Positions 13,065-21,895 of a stretch of DNA of 64,000 bases are shown one piece after another. Positions within the stretch are counted from its first letter, which is position 1. Each line of letters begins with the position of its first letter. The notes below the pieces were generated by a model, which ran no database searches, was not told the origin of the DNA, and worked only from the letters and a program-made list of their open reading frames with translations. The DNA is from Aeromicrobium tamlense (GTDB taxonomy: Bacteria; Actinomycetota; Actinomycetes; Propionibacteriales; Nocardioidaceae): the NCBI RefSeq assembly GCF_013408555.1, contig NZ_JACBZN010000001.1, positions 868,001-932,000 on the forward strand. Reading direction: 5' to 3'. Both the position numbers and the translations under genes were made by a program.

Positions 13065-13095
13065 AGGGGCGCTGGTGCTCGGGACCGGCGCCCTT
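13065..13095 (+). terminator. Possible terminator after the propeller gene
   Basis: AGGGGCGC (13065-13072) and GCGCCCTT (13088-13095) can pair with one G-U, followed by GTGG. It is weak and has no T-run. Confidence 0.3.
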
Positions 13096-13162
13096 GTGGT
13101 GTCCTCGGCACGGGGTGCCCTCGGTCCGGTGACGCGGTCGGGCCGATGACCGTGGACGTCCC

Positions 13163-13168
13163 TAGACT
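13163..13168 (+). promoter_or_regulatory. -10 element of the acyl-CoA ligase gene
   Basis: TAGACT fits the actinobacterial -10. It implies transcription from about 13175, which excludes the in-frame ATG at 13146 and supports the start at 13221. Confidence 0.4.
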
Positions 13169-13220
13169 CGAAGGGTTCGCCGGAGGCCGCTGGGGCGTCC
13201 GGCCGGAAGCCGAAGGCGAG

Positions 13221-14945
13221 ATGATGGAGCAGCACGACCAGCGCCCGTGGGCCGTCCACTACGGACCCGGCGTCCCGGCGGAGATCGAGATCCCCGACGA
13301 GCCGGTGACGGCAGGACTCGCGCGATCGGCGCAGCGCTTCCCGGAACGGATCGCCACCGACTTCCTCGGCGCGACCGCCACGTACGCCGAGACCGAGCAG
13401 GCCGTGCGCCGCGCCATGGTGGTGCTGAGTGGGCTGGGCGTGCACGCGGGATCGCGGGTCGCGCTCGTGCTGCCGAACTGCCCGTCCCACCTCGTGGCGT
13501 ACCACGCGGTCCTGCGCCTGGGTGCGGTCGTCGTGGACCTCAACCCGACGTACACGCAGGCCGAGCTCGAGCACCTGCTCGGCGACTGCGGCGCGACCCA
13601 CGCGCTGGTGTGGCACAAGGCCGTCGAGCGGGTCCTCCCGGCGCGGGCCACGACGCCCCTGGAGACCGTGGTGAGCGTCGACGTCAGTCGCGACCTGCCG
13701 ACGCTCTCGCGCCTGCTCCTGCGCCTGCCGCTCAAGCCCGCTCGGGCGAAGCGCGAGGCGCTGCTCGGCACCGTGCCGTCCGACATCGCCGACTGGCACC
13801 ATCTCGTCGCCGGGGCGCAGGGCGAGGTGCCGCCGGCCACGGTTCGGGCCGACGACCTCGCGCTGCTGCAGTACACCGGCGGCACGACGGGAACGCCGAA
13901 GGCGGCGATGCTGACGCACCGCAACCTCGTGGCGAACCTCGTGCACGGCCAGGCGTGGGCGGGCTTCCGGGAGGGCGAGGAGACCGTCTACGGCGTGCTG
14001 CCGTTCTTCCACGCCTTCGGGCTGACGTTCTGCCTCAACCTGCCCGGCCACATCGGGGCGACCCTCGTGATGTTCCCGAACTTCGATCCCGCGGCCGTCG
14101 TGCAGGCGTTCGGCCGCCGGCCCGCCACGTTCATGGCCGGGGTCGCGCCGATGTTCGACCGGATCGCCGCGACCGCCGAGGCCTCGGGCAAGCCTCCCGC
14201 CGAGGGTTTCCGGGAGTGCCGGCTCGGTTTCGCCGGCGCGATGCCGATCCCGCCCGCCACGGTGGAGCGCTGGGAGCGGCTCACCGGGGGACTGCTGATC
14301 GAGGGCTACGGCATGACCGAGTGCGCGCCGATCGCCCTCGGCAACCCGTGCGCGCCCACGCGCCGCCCCGGCACGCTCGGCGTCCCGTTCCCCAACACTG
14401 ACATGCGGATCGTCGACGTCGACGACCACACGCGCGAGGTCGGGCCGAACGAGAGCGGCGTTCGCCGCGGCGAGCTGCTGGTCCGAGGTCCGCAGGTCTT
14501 CACGGGCTACCTGAACCGGCCCGAGGAGACGGCCCACCAGCTGCTCGAGGACGGCTGGCTGCGCACGGGCGACGTCGTCGAGGTCGACGCGACCGGCTGG
14601 GTCACGCTGGTCGACCGGGTCAAGGAGATGATCATCGTGGGCGGCTTCAAGGTGTACCCGTCCACGGTGGAGGACCACCTGCGACTGCTTCCCGGCGTCA
14701 CCGACGTCGCGGTCGTGGGCGTCAGCACGCGTGCCGGCGACCACGAGGTGCTCGCGGCGTTCGTGATGGAGTCCGGCGCCGCGACGCCCTCGGTCGAGAC
14801 GGTCCGGGCGCACGGGGAGCAGCGTCTCGCGCGCTACGCGCTGCCGCGCCGGGTCGAGTTCGTGGAGGACCTGCCGCGCTCGCAGATCGGCAAGGTGATG
14901 CGTCGTCAGGTGCAGGAGATGTTCAGTCACCGCGACCGCGACTAG
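13221..14945 (+). CDS. Long-chain fatty acid--CoA ligase (FadD-like AMP-binding enzyme)
   Basis: 574 aa from ATG 13221 (ATG 13224 is adjacent; GAAGGCGAG upstream). It activates a carboxylic acid with ATP and CoA. The P-loop LQYTGGTTGTPKAAML, the A5 motif GYGMTECAPIALGN, the A7-A8 region DGWLRTGDVVEVD and KEMIIVGGFKVYP, and the catalytic lysine in PRSQIGKVMRR near the C-terminus are all present. Length is typical of medium/long-chain acyl-CoA ligases; the exact substrate is unknown. It converges with the MBL gene, sharing CTAG at the stops. Confidence 0.9.
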   Translation: MMEQHDQRPWAVHYGPGVPAEIEIPDEPVTAGLARSAQRFPERIATDFLGATATYAETEQAVRRAMVVLSGLGVHAGSRVALVLPNCPSHLVAYHAVLRLGAVVVDLNPTYTQAELEHLLGDCGATHALVWHKAVERVLPARATTPLETVVSVDVSRDLPTLSRLLLRLPLKPARAKREALLGTVPSDIADWHHLVAGAQGEVPPATVRADDLALLQYTGGTTGTPKAAMLTHRNLVANLVHGQAWAGFREGEETVYGVLPFFHAFGLTFCLNLPGHIGATLVMFPNFDPAAVVQAFGRRPATFMAGVAPMFDRIAATAEASGKPPAEGFRECRLGFAGAMPIPPATVERWERLTGGLLIEGYGMTECAPIALGNPCAPTRRPGTLGVPFPNTDMRIVDVDDHTREVGPNESGVRRGELLVRGPQVFTGYLNRPEETAHQLLEDGWLRTGDVVEVDATGWVTLVDRVKEMIIVGGFKVYPSTVEDHLRLLPGVTDVAVVGVSTRAGDHEVLAAFVMESGAATPSVETVRAHGEQRLARYALPRRVEFVEDLPRSQIGKVMRRQVQEMFSHRDRD

Positions 14946-15679
14946 GCGACTCCGGCGCCTGCCGCGGACTCGGCGGCGGCCGCGGCGCCGCGCCGGAACG
15001 GCTCGCCGTGGCCCGGCAGCACCGTGCCGGCACCCGTGGCCGCGATCGCGTCGAGCGACCGCAGGGCACCGCGCGCGTCCTTCGTGCCGGCGCGCGCCAC
15101 GATGCGCGGGCCGGTGCGACCCGTGTACGGGTCCAGCGTGACGAGCGCGTCGCCGGTGAAGACGACGTCGGAGTCGGGCAGCAGCAGCACGCAGTGGCCG
15201 TCGGTGTGGCCGGGCGTCGCGACCACCTCGACGCCGGCGGGAAGACCGTCCGCCCCGGGGTGGAGGTTCTCGATCTGCGCGACGCCCTCGACCTTCAGGG
15301 CGCCGGCAGCGACCATGCGCGCGAGGACGGGGACCGAGGCCGGGTGGCGCAGCGGGTAGAGCAGGCGCGGCCGCCCGGGCTGGTAGCGGTAGGGGCGACG
15401 GGCGATCCGGTGGTCGCCGGGATGGGCCCAGATGCGGGCGCCGGCCCGGGACGCGTGGGCCGCGAAGCCGAGGTGGTCGAAGTGCGCGTGCGTCAGCAGG
15501 ACGTCGGTGACGTCGACCCAGTCGTGACCACTCTCGCGCAGGGCCTGCTCGGCGAGCTCGCGGGTGCGGGAGAGTCCGGCGTCGACGAAGTAGGGCGCGC
15601 CGGCGCTGGTGACGAGGTAGCAGTTGGTCCCCGCCTGCTCGATCCGCACGATCCCGTCGCGCACCTGGGTGATGCCCAT
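14942..15679 (-). CDS. Metallo-beta-lactamase-fold hydrolase
   Basis: 245 aa. The start ATG at 15679 has GGAGG upstream. The di-metal site is intact: THAHFDHLG (HxHxDH), GHTDGHC, FTGDAL and the final LPGHG. The fold is that of glyoxalase II-like and related thioester or lactone hydrolases. The neighbour with an acyl-CoA ligase suggests possible thioester work, but there is no operon link (convergent). Confidence 0.87.
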   Translation of the reverse strand: MGITQVRDGIVRIEQAGTNCYLVTSAGAPYFVDAGLSRTRELAEQALRESGHDWVDVTDVLLTHAHFDHLGFAAHASRAGARIWAHPGDHRIARRPYRYQPGRPRLLYPLRHPASVPVLARMVAAGALKVEGVAQIENLHPGADGLPAGVEVVATPGHTDGHCVLLLPDSDVVFTGDALVTLDPYTGRTGPRIVARAGTKDARGALRSLDAIAATGAGTVLPGHGEPFRRGAAAAAESAAGAGVA

Positions 15680-15787
15680 GAGGTCCTCCGCTCGCTCCTC
15701 GAAGGGAGTACCCGTGCGACGGCGGGACATGCACCCCGCCGCCCGCACGCCAGATGAGACGCGAGGGAGCGACCACCTCTCCCGACC

Positions 15788-15793
15788 TAGGCT
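15788..15793 (+). promoter_or_regulatory. -10 element, leaderless start of the sulfurtransferase gene
   Basis: TAGGCT is followed by 7 nt and the ATG at 15801, so transcription should begin at or next to the A of the start codon. Confidence 0.55.
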
Positions 15794-15800
15794 CGAGGGC

Positions 15801-16634
15801 ATGACCTCCCACCCCCGCCTCGTCGACGTCCAGTGGCTCCGCGATCGCCTGGACGATCCCTCGATCCGCGTCGTCGACGCCACCGTCCACCTCACCTTCG
15901 ACGCCGAGGGCGCGCACACCGAGTCGGGTCGCGCGACCTACCGCGAGGCCCACGTCCCCGGGGCCACGTTCGCCGACCAGCTGGCCGACCTCACCGTCCA
16001 CGACGGGGAGGCGGCGTTCGAGGCCGCGCCCTCCGACCAGTTCGCGCGGGTGATCGGCGACCTCGGCATCGGCAACGGGCACACGGTCGTGGTCTACGAC
16101 CACGTCAACGGCATCTGGGCCACGCGGCTGTGGTGGCAGCTCGAGCTCGAGGGGCACCCCGACGTCGTCGTGCTCGACGGCGGACTGAAGGCCTGGCAGG
16201 ACGCGGGCCTGCCCGTGGAGACGGGCGACACGACCTACGAGCCGGCGCGGTTCACGCCCTCGCGCAGCAGCGAGCGCATCGCGAGCACCGCCGACGTGGA
16301 GGCCGCGACGCAGGACGGCTCGGTCCTGCTCATCAACTCCCTCGACCGCGAGTCCTTCGCCGGCGGTCGCATCCCGGGCAGTGTCAACGTGCCGTTCGGC
16401 GAGCTCGTGGACGAGCAGGGACGCCTGCGCAATCTCGACGAGCTGCGCCCGCTCTTCGAGTCGGTCGGCGCGCTCGATCCCGAGGTGGCGCCCGTGACGT
16501 ACTGCGGCGGCGGGATCGCGGCGACGGCCGTCGCGTTCGCGCTGAAGGGCCTCGGCCGCGACGACGTCGCGATCTACGACGGCTCGCTCAACGCCTGGAC
16601 CGCAGACCCGGCGCGTCCTCTCGAGCAGGGCTGA
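15801..16634 (+). CDS. Rhodanese-family sulfurtransferase (thiosulfate or 3-mercaptopyruvate type)
   Basis: 277 aa with two rhodanese domains. The C-terminal domain has the active cysteine in PVTYCGGGIAATAVAFAL; the N-terminal domain (residues about 5-130, HVPGATFADQLADL, VVYDHVNGIWATRLWW) lacks it, as usual for the family. The loop CGGGIAA is closer to thiosulfate:cyanide sulfurtransferases than to mercaptopyruvate enzymes, but this is not decisive. The start is set by the leaderless -10 box. A strong terminator follows. Confidence 0.88.
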   Translation: MTSHPRLVDVQWLRDRLDDPSIRVVDATVHLTFDAEGAHTESGRATYREAHVPGATFADQLADLTVHDGEAAFEAAPSDQFARVIGDLGIGNGHTVVVYDHVNGIWATRLWWQLELEGHPDVVVLDGGLKAWQDAGLPVETGDTTYEPARFTPSRSSERIASTADVEAATQDGSVLLINSLDRESFAGGRIPGSVNVPFGELVDEQGRLRNLDELRPLFESVGALDPEVAPVTYCGGGIAATAVAFALKGLGRDDVAIYDGSLNAWTADPARPLEQG

Positions 16635-16644
16635 GACACGAGGA

Positions 16645-16670
16645 GGGGCCGGCGATCCGTCGCCGGCCCC
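16645..16670 (+). terminator. Terminator of the sulfurtransferase gene
   Basis: An 11-bp stem, GGGGCCGGCGA / TCGCCGGCCCC, with a TCCG tetraloop, 11 nt after the stop. Confidence 0.85.
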
Positions 16671-16707
16671 TGGCTCGGGTCCGGGTTGGGGGAGAGGCGT
16701 AGGGTGG

Positions 16708-16725
16708 TAGTTGAACCCTCAACTA
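16708..16725. promoter_or_regulatory. MarR-type operator, copy 2
   Basis: TAGTTGAACCCTCAACTA is a perfect inverted repeat (7-bp arms, 4-nt centre) containing AGTTG-N6-CAACT as at 10220. It lies 41 nt before the GTG of the membrane protein gene and probably overlaps its promoter. Confidence 0.6.
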
Positions 16726-16765
16726 AACGCCCTGAGGGCGCTCCCACCATCAAGGAAGAGAGGAA

Positions 16766-17464
16766 GTGGGCGACATGGTCGTCTACAACGAGATCGTGGC
16801 CGTCACGTCGGGCGCGGGTCTCCTCGGCGTCGCGATGTTCCTGCACCACCTGCTGCGAGGCAAGCGCGTCGACAGCGAGGGATGGGCCGCGTTCTTCGGA
16901 CTGACCGGTCTGCTGCTGTTCGTCCTGGGCGTGCACACCACCGTGACCTGGCCGTTCGGCGGGGAGGGCTTCGAGTACGCCAACATCGCCTTCGGCCAGC
17001 CGGCCGCCGCCTTCGGCGCGCTGCTGCTGTTCGCCGCGATCTACCTGTGGCGCAACCGCGAGCTCTTCGCCGGCGAGCAGGAGCTCGTCCGGGCCGCGGT
17101 GCTGTCCGCCGTGAAGCCCGCGAGCATCTTCGTCGGCGCCCTCGGCCTGGGCATGGCCGTCCTGGCCATCGCGTTCGTGCGGTTCCAGCTGGGTGCCGCG
17201 CCCCCGGAGGAGCCCATCAGCGGCCGCTTCGGCCACCTGCCGATCCTCGAGGCGCTGTTCCTCGGCGGCCTGTGGGGCATCGTCGCGGTGGGCGCGCTGC
17301 TGTTCGCGTTCGCGCTGCTGACCGACCGCCCGCAGCTGCTGCGCTGGGTCGTGTGGGCCTTCGTGATCGGCGGCGTGGTGTTCCTGCTGTTCGGTGCGAT
17401 GAACTTCTACACGCACATCGGGATGTATCACAACATCGAGTACGGCACGAACTACAACTGGTGA
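16766..17464 (+). CDS. Six-helix membrane protein, DUF981-like
   Basis: 232 aa from GTG 16766, with AAGGAAGAGAGG upstream; an ATG at 16775 is an alternative. About six hydrophobic helices are visible, with conserved-looking polar spots (FLHHLLRGKR, NFYTHIGMYHNIEYGTNYNW at the C-terminus). It resembles the DUF981 family by my recollection. Function unknown. It carries a MarR-type operator in its promoter region and is a single-gene unit closed by a long hairpin. Confidence 0.75.
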   Translation: MGDMVVYNEIVAVTSGAGLLGVAMFLHHLLRGKRVDSEGWAAFFGLTGLLLFVLGVHTTVTWPFGGEGFEYANIAFGQPAAAFGALLLFAAIYLWRNRELFAGEQELVRAAVLSAVKPASIFVGALGLGMAVLAIAFVRFQLGAAPPEEPISGRFGHLPILEALFLGGLWGIVAVGALLFAFALLTDRPQLLRWVVWAFVIGGVVFLLFGAMNFYTHIGMYHNIEYGTNYNW

Positions 17465-17479
17465 CGGCCTGAGGCACCC

Positions 17480-17524
17480 CGAACGGGCGGGCGGTGACGC
17501 GTGAGCGCACCGCCCGCCCGTTCG
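17480..17524 (+). terminator. Strong terminator after the DUF981-like gene
   Basis: A 17-bp perfect stem (17480-17496 with 17508-17524; CGAACGGGCGGGCGGTG on the left) and an 11-nt loop. Confidence 0.88.
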
Positions 17525-17534
17525 TTCGCCCGGA

Positions 17535-17850
17535 GTTCGGATCCATCAGAAGCCCGCCGCGAGCCACATCGACGCCTGCCACCCGTGGCGCGAGGGCGAG
17601 CTGGAGGTGGTGAGGCCGCGCGTCGTCGTTTGCCTCGGCGCCACGGCGGGCCGTTCGGTGCTGGGTCGGACCGTGCGGATCCGTGAGGAGCGCGGGCACG
17701 TGCTCGAGGTCGACGCGCCCTACGCGGTGGTGCTCACCACACACCCCTCGGCGCTGCTGCGCCTGCGCGACCGCGGCGACGACGCCACCGGCTGCAGGAC
17801 CTCGCCGTCGACCTGCGACGTGCCGACTCGCCGCGTGAGCGACTACTGCT
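17535..17850 (+). pseudogene. Decayed remnant of a UdgX-type uracil-DNA glycosylase
   Basis: In one frame the DNA reads VRIHQKPAASHIDACHPW, then REGELEVVRPRVVVCLGATA and VVLTTHPSALLRLRDRGDDA. These match the UdgX KRRIH-loop region, the following helix, and the family-4 motif HPSALLR. After about 17785 the match continues in another frame as HRLQDLAVDLRRADSPRERL. So there is a frameshift, and everything before the RIH loop is missing: the preceding DNA is a terminator. The C-terminal tip overlaps the end of the GAF-ANTAR gene on the other strand. Not expected to be functional. Confidence 0.75.
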
Positions 17851-18580
17851 GCTCGGACTCGAGCTCGGGACGGGTCTTCGCGGCGCGGTCGCTGCCGTGG
17901 AGGTTGCCCGTGTCGACGAGCTCCTGCGCGATGTCGCGCAGCTTGAGGTTGCTGTGCGAGCTGATCCGCACGAGCACCTGGAACGCGGCCGCCGAGTTGA
18001 CGCCGTAGCGCTCCATGACGATGCCGACGGCCTGTCCGACGAGCGTGCGTGCGTCCAGCGCGCGGGTGAGGTTCTCCTGCGCCTGGGCGGCGGCGAGCGC
18101 GACGGCGATGTGGGCGGCGAGCGCGGTGCCCTCGTCGCGGTCGTCCTCGCTGAAGCCGTCACGGCGCTGCGAGTAGAGGTTGAGGGCGCCGATGTCGTCC
18201 TTCTCGGTGAACAGGCGCAGGCACAGGACGCTCAGCACCCCCTGCTCCTCGGCGACCCGCGGTCCCCAGATGCCCCAGCGGGCGTCGTCGGTGAGGTCGG
18301 GCGAGTGCACGACGGCCTCGTCCCACACGGCCTGCAGGCACGGGCCGTCGCCGAGGTCGTACTGGAGCCGGTCGCAGGCCAGCGCGACGCCGTCGCTGGA
18401 CGAGGGCGTCTCGAGCGCCCCGCGCCGTCGCACGAGCGTGACGCTGGCGGAGTCGCAGTGGCGGATGTTCGTGACCGCCAGCTGCACGGCGGTCTCCATC
18501 GTGGCGCTCGCGCTCGGCGCGGTCTGGAGGTTGCGTGCGGCCTCGGCGAGCCGTTCGGCGAGCGGCAGGTCCTCGCTCAT
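17843..18580 (-). CDS. GAF and ANTAR domain protein
   Basis: 245 aa. The N-terminal GAF domain spans about residues 25-165 (SASVTLVRRRGALETPSSSD, DLGDGPCLQAVWDEAVVHSP, GVLSVLCLRLF). The C-terminal ANTAR domain (ALDARTLVGQAVGIVMERYG, then FQVLVRISSHSNLKLRDIAQ) binds RNA hairpins to prevent termination in studied cases. It starts with an ATG overlapping the STAS gene stop (ATGA), so the two are co-translated. Signal and RNA targets unknown. Confidence 0.9.
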   Translation of the reverse strand: MSEDLPLAERLAEAARNLQTAPSASATMETAVQLAVTNIRHCDSASVTLVRRRGALETPSSSDGVALACDRLQYDLGDGPCLQAVWDEAVVHSPDLTDDARWGIWGPRVAEEQGVLSVLCLRLFTEKDDIGALNLYSQRRDGFSEDDRDEGTALAAHIAVALAAAQAQENLTRALDARTLVGQAVGIVMERYGVNSAAAFQVLVRISSHSNLKLRDIAQELVDTGNLHGSDRAAKTRPELESEQQ

Positions 18581-18924
18581 GAGCCGACGCCCTCCCACGG
18601 CTCTGCGTCCTCGGCGAGGGACGACGGGAACAGGTCGGCGCAGCCGGCACGGCGCGCGACCACCCGGTGGTAGTCGGAGTCGCCGACCACCTCGAGATCT
18701 CCGCCACGAGCACGCAGCCTCAGCTGCTCGTCCCGCAGCACCCGCAGGTTCGACTCGTCCACGTACGTCACCTCCTCCACGTCCACCTCCACGCGGGTGC
18801 ACCCGCGCGTCGCCAGGCACTCGAGCACGTCGGCGAGGTGTGCGGTCGTCGACGGGTCGAGCTCGCCGAAGATGCGCACCTGCGCCAGCGGTGGATCGCA
18901 CGAGAACTGAAAATCGGTCTGCAA
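18577..18924 (-). CDS. STAS-domain protein (anti-sigma factor antagonist-like)
   Basis: 115 aa if translated from TTG 18924, which has AGAGGAGG 6 nt upstream; a GTG at 18972 would add 16 residues but no comparable site is seen. The STAS pattern is clear (VRIFGELDPSTTAHLADVLE, VEVDVEEVTYVDESNLRVL), with serine in the DES position usually phosphorylated in SpoIIAA-like proteins. The partner kinase is not in the window. It is paired with the GAF-ANTAR gene. Confidence 0.8.
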   Translation of the reverse strand: MQTDFQFSCDPPLAQVRIFGELDPSTTAHLADVLECLATRGCTRVEVDVEEVTYVDESNLRVLRDEQLRLRARGGDLEVVGDSDYHRVVARRAGCADLFPSSLAEDAEPWEGVGS

Positions 18925-19031
18925 GACAGACCTCCTCTGGGGGAGGAGGATCAGTGCCTGGGTTTGAAGCACCGCGCTAGAGCCCCAAAGTACAAGTGCA
19001 GGGGTGCCCGGAGCAATTCAGGGAGGGCGTG

Positions 19032-20084
19032 TCAGCCGAACGTGTCGAGCGCCCTGCGCAGGGCGAGCACGACGCTGTGGACGAGCAGCTGCTCGTGGGT
19101 CTCGCCGGGCTGGTTCCGCAGCAGCTGCTCGAGCTCGGCGTCGGCGGCCGTGAGCGTGGACTGCGTGTCCCCGCCGTACTGGTAGGCGTCGAGGGCGTCG
19201 GCCACCCGGTGCATCGCGCGGGCGATGGGCTCGCGAGCGTCGTCGGAGAGTGCGGCACGACCCTCGGGGTCCCCGGGGACGCCGTGGGGCAGCAGCACGA
19301 GGTCGCTGACGTCGGAGACCAGGAGGGACACGCGGTCGAGCGAGTCCGCCTCCTGGGTCAGCACGTCCAGCGCGTCACGGTGCCGGCGGGCGCGCGCGTT
19401 CGCCGTGAGGGACTCGTGGACCAGGGTGACGGCGTCGCGCATCGCGGTCCGGGCCCGCCGGAGCTCGGAGTGCTCACGGTGCCACTCGTCGAGCGTCGGC
19501 AGCTCGTGCTGGACCATGAGGTCGCCCAGCTCGCGCAGCTGGGCCGCCAGCACCGTTCGGGTGCGTCCGACGGCGAGTCGCGCGGGGGCGAGCGGCAGCG
19601 GCGGCGCGACCATGTTCACGGCGATGCCGACCATCGCGCCGACGAGTGTCAGCCCGCCGTACGCGGCGATGAAGTTGGCCTCGCCGTGACCGATGATCAG
19701 CGTGAACACCGCCGCCGTGGGCGCCCAGCCGCCCATGGCGCCGAGGGGTCGCCAGCCCGCGACGCTCACGGAGATCGCGACGACGAGCGCCAGCGTGACG
19801 GCCGCGACGTAGTCCCCGGTGGCCGTGTCGACGAGCCAGGCGATCACGCCGCCGACGACGATCGCCCCGACCGCCTGCAGGGACTCGCGCACCGAGCCTG
19901 CCAGCGTGGATGTCGTGGCGATGATCGCGCCGAACGGCGCGTAGTACGGATAGTCCTGCGACCCCGGGACGAAGCGCACGAGGATCCACGCCAGCCCGGC
20001 GGCGACGGCCGCACGCAGTGCGAGGGCGATCCGGGGATGCATCATCCACCGGTCGAGGAGCCATCGGGTCGCTGCGTGCATCAC
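19032..20084 (-). CDS. FUSC-family / aromatic acid exporter-like membrane protein
   Basis: 350 aa; start GTG 20084 or the next codon ATG 20081. The N-terminal half has six hydrophobic helices with the FUSC pattern (ALRAAVAAGLAWILVRF, DYPYYAPFGAIIATTSTLAG). The C-terminal half is soluble, charged and helical. Such proteins resemble p-hydroxybenzoate efflux subunits; the substrate here is unknown. It reads towards the STAS and GAF-ANTAR genes. Confidence 0.82.
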   Translation of the reverse strand: MMHAATRWLLDRWMMHPRIALALRAAVAAGLAWILVRFVPGSQDYPYYAPFGAIIATTSTLAGSVRESLQAVGAIVVGGVIAWLVDTATGDYVAAVTLALVVAISVSVAGWRPLGAMGGWAPTAAVFTLIIGHGEANFIAAYGGLTLVGAMVGIAVNMVAPPLPLAPARLAVGRTRTVLAAQLRELGDLMVQHELPTLDEWHREHSELRRARTAMRDAVTLVHESLTANARARRHRDALDVLTQEADSLDRVSLLVSDVSDLVLLPHGVPGDPEGRAALSDDAREPIARAMHRVADALDAYQYGGDTQSTLTAADAELEQLLRNQPGETHEQLLVHSVVLALRRALDTFG

Positions 20085-20127
20085 CTCACCGTGACACGAG
20101 CCGCCGACGGCGGCACCTCGTCCTGGC

Positions 20128-21090
20128 TCAGCCGTTCCCGCGGGGCGTCAGCACGACCTTGCCGACCGTGGCCCGGGTCTCGAGCGCCCGGTGGGCCTCG
20201 GCCGCCTCGGCCAGCGGCAGGACCGTGCCCACGAGGGGCACCCGGGTCCCGTCCGCCGCCGCGGCCAGTGCCCTTCGCTCGAGCTCGGGCAGGCGGTCGA
20301 GGATCGGCGGCCCCAGCACGTCGATCACCCGGCGCTCGGGATCGGCGTAGGCGTTCTGCTCGCCCGACGACCAGCCGAACCGCACGAGCCGCCCGCCCGG
20401 GGCCAGCCCACCGAACAGGACGCGTCCCACGGGCCCGGCGACCCCGTCGAGCACCACGGTCGGCGTCCCGGCCTCGGCGATCCGCGACTCCCAGCCGGGG
20501 GAGAGGCGGTCGAGGGCGAGGTCCGCGCCGAGCCGCTCGACGAGCGCCGTCTTCTCCTGACCGCCGGCCACGCCGACGGTGCGCGCGCCCGCGCTCCGCG
20601 CACCCTGGAGCAGCAACGGGCCGAGGCCTCCGGCAGCGGACGTGACGACGACGACGTCGTCGGGTCGCAGCCCGGCGAGCTCGAGGATCGCGGTGGCGGT
20701 GCGACCGGTGCCGATCGTCGCGACGGCGGTCGGTGCGTCCATGCCGTCGGGGATCGCATGCGCCCGGTCGGCGGCCACGACGGCCTGGTCGGCGTAGCCG
20801 CCCCCGCCGAACCCGAGGTGGGCGACGACGCGCCGGCCGAGCCAGCCGGCGTCCACACCGGCGCCGACCTCGTCGACCACGCCGGCGACCTCACGGCCCG
20901 GGACGAGCGGCAGCTCGGGCCGCGGGCCCGCGCCGAAGGAGTCACCCGCCCGGATCGACGTGTCCAGCAGGTGCACCCCGGCGGCCTCGACCGCCATGCG
21001 GAGCTGCCCCGGGGCAGGGGCCAGGTCGGGGAGGCGCTCGAGGCGCAGGACGTCGGCGGGCCCGAACTCGTGGTGGCGGATCGCGTGCAT
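20128..21090 (-). CDS. Zinc-binding-dehydrogenase-family NADPH:quinone oxidoreductase-like enzyme
   Basis: 320 aa from ATG 21090 (MHAIRHHEFGPADVLRLERL). The GroES-like N-terminal domain lacks the structural-zinc cysteines. The Rossmann part has VVVTSAAGGLGPLLLQGARS. This fits quinone oxidoreductases of the MDR superfamily rather than zinc alcohol dehydrogenases. Substrate unknown. Confidence 0.86.
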   Translation of the reverse strand: MHAIRHHEFGPADVLRLERLPDLAPAPGQLRMAVEAAGVHLLDTSIRAGDSFGAGPRPELPLVPGREVAGVVDEVGAGVDAGWLGRRVVAHLGFGGGGYADQAVVAADRAHAIPDGMDAPTAVATIGTGRTATAILELAGLRPDDVVVVTSAAGGLGPLLLQGARSAGARTVGVAGGQEKTALVERLGADLALDRLSPGWESRIAEAGTPTVVLDGVAGPVGRVLFGGLAPGGRLVRFGWSSGEQNAYADPERRVIDVLGPPILDRLPELERRALAAAADGTRVPLVGTVLPLAEAAEAHRALETRATVGKVVLTPRGNG

Positions 21091-21171
21091 GACCCCACCG
21101 GACAACCTCAACCGCCGTTGAGGTCAAGCGAACGCCTCGCCGCACGGGCACACCGTGCGTAGGGTGCCAGC

Positions 21172-21810
21172 ATGAGCGCGATCTCCCTGACCCCCGAGGA
21201 CCCCCGCGGCATCCTGCTCTTCGCGCCGGGAGCCGGGGGCGACCCCACGCGCTACCGCCGGCTGCTCGACGCGGCGGCGGACGCCGGCTTCCTCGTCCAT
21301 GCCCCGGAGCACGAGCTCACCGAGACGTTCTCCGACGACGTGGTGCGCCGGAGGGTGGAGGCGCTGGTCGCGCCTCTCGCCGGGCTCGACCGCGACGACC
21401 TGCCCGTGGTGGCGGCGGGACACTCGCTGGGTGGGTGCGCCGCCCTGTGCCTCGCGGGAGCCCGTCCCCGCACGCGGGCCGGGGAGCCGTTCGAGGTCCC
21501 GACCGAGCCGCGCGTCTCGCGCGTGGTGGTGCTGGCGCCGGCGACCGGCTGGTTCGCGGGCCCTGACGCGCTCGACGCCGTGACCGCCCCCGTCACCGCG
21601 TTCGTCGGCTCGGAGGACACCGTGACCCCACCGGAGTCGGCCGAGCTGCTCCGCCCGGCGCCGGCCGGCCTCGACCTGCACTCCTACGACGGCGTCGGCC
21701 ACTTCGACTTCATGTCGCCGCTGCCGTCGAACAAGGTGCCGACACCGCGGCTCGATCCCGACGCGTTCTACGAGGTCTTCCTCCGGGACTTCCTCGCCGC
21801 GATCGGCTGA
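21172..21810 (+). CDS. Alpha/beta-hydrolase
   Basis: 212 aa. TAGGGT (21160-21165) lies 6 nt before the ATG, suggesting a leaderless start. The catalytic triad is visible: nucleophile in AAGHSLGGCAAL, acid in AFVGSEDTVTP, histidine in YDGVGHFDFMS. Size and order resemble dienelactone hydrolase-like or chlorophyllase-like enzymes. Substrate unknown. Confidence 0.85.
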   Translation: MSAISLTPEDPRGILLFAPGAGGDPTRYRRLLDAAADAGFLVHAPEHELTETFSDDVVRRRVEALVAPLAGLDRDDLPVVAAGHSLGGCAALCLAGARPRTRAGEPFEVPTEPRVSRVVVLAPATGWFAGPDALDAVTAPVTAFVGSEDTVTPPESAELLRPAPAGLDLHSYDGVGHFDFMSPLPSNKVPTPRLDPDAFYEVFLRDFLAAIG

Positions 21811-21895
21811 CCCGACCGTCCGTCGACTGTTCGCGGCGACCCCGTCGGCCGCTCGTGGCCGTCGCGTCCGCCGGCGGGTCGAAGGGTCGGGCTGG

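Noticed and set aside
12789..16157. Very long minus-strand open frame (over 1100 codons)
   Set aside because: It runs antisense to several well-supported genes and its translation is low-complexity Arg/Ala/Gly. It is a by-product of high GC content. Similar antisense frames at 1356-2765, 28267-30519 and 8911-10233 were dropped for the same reason.
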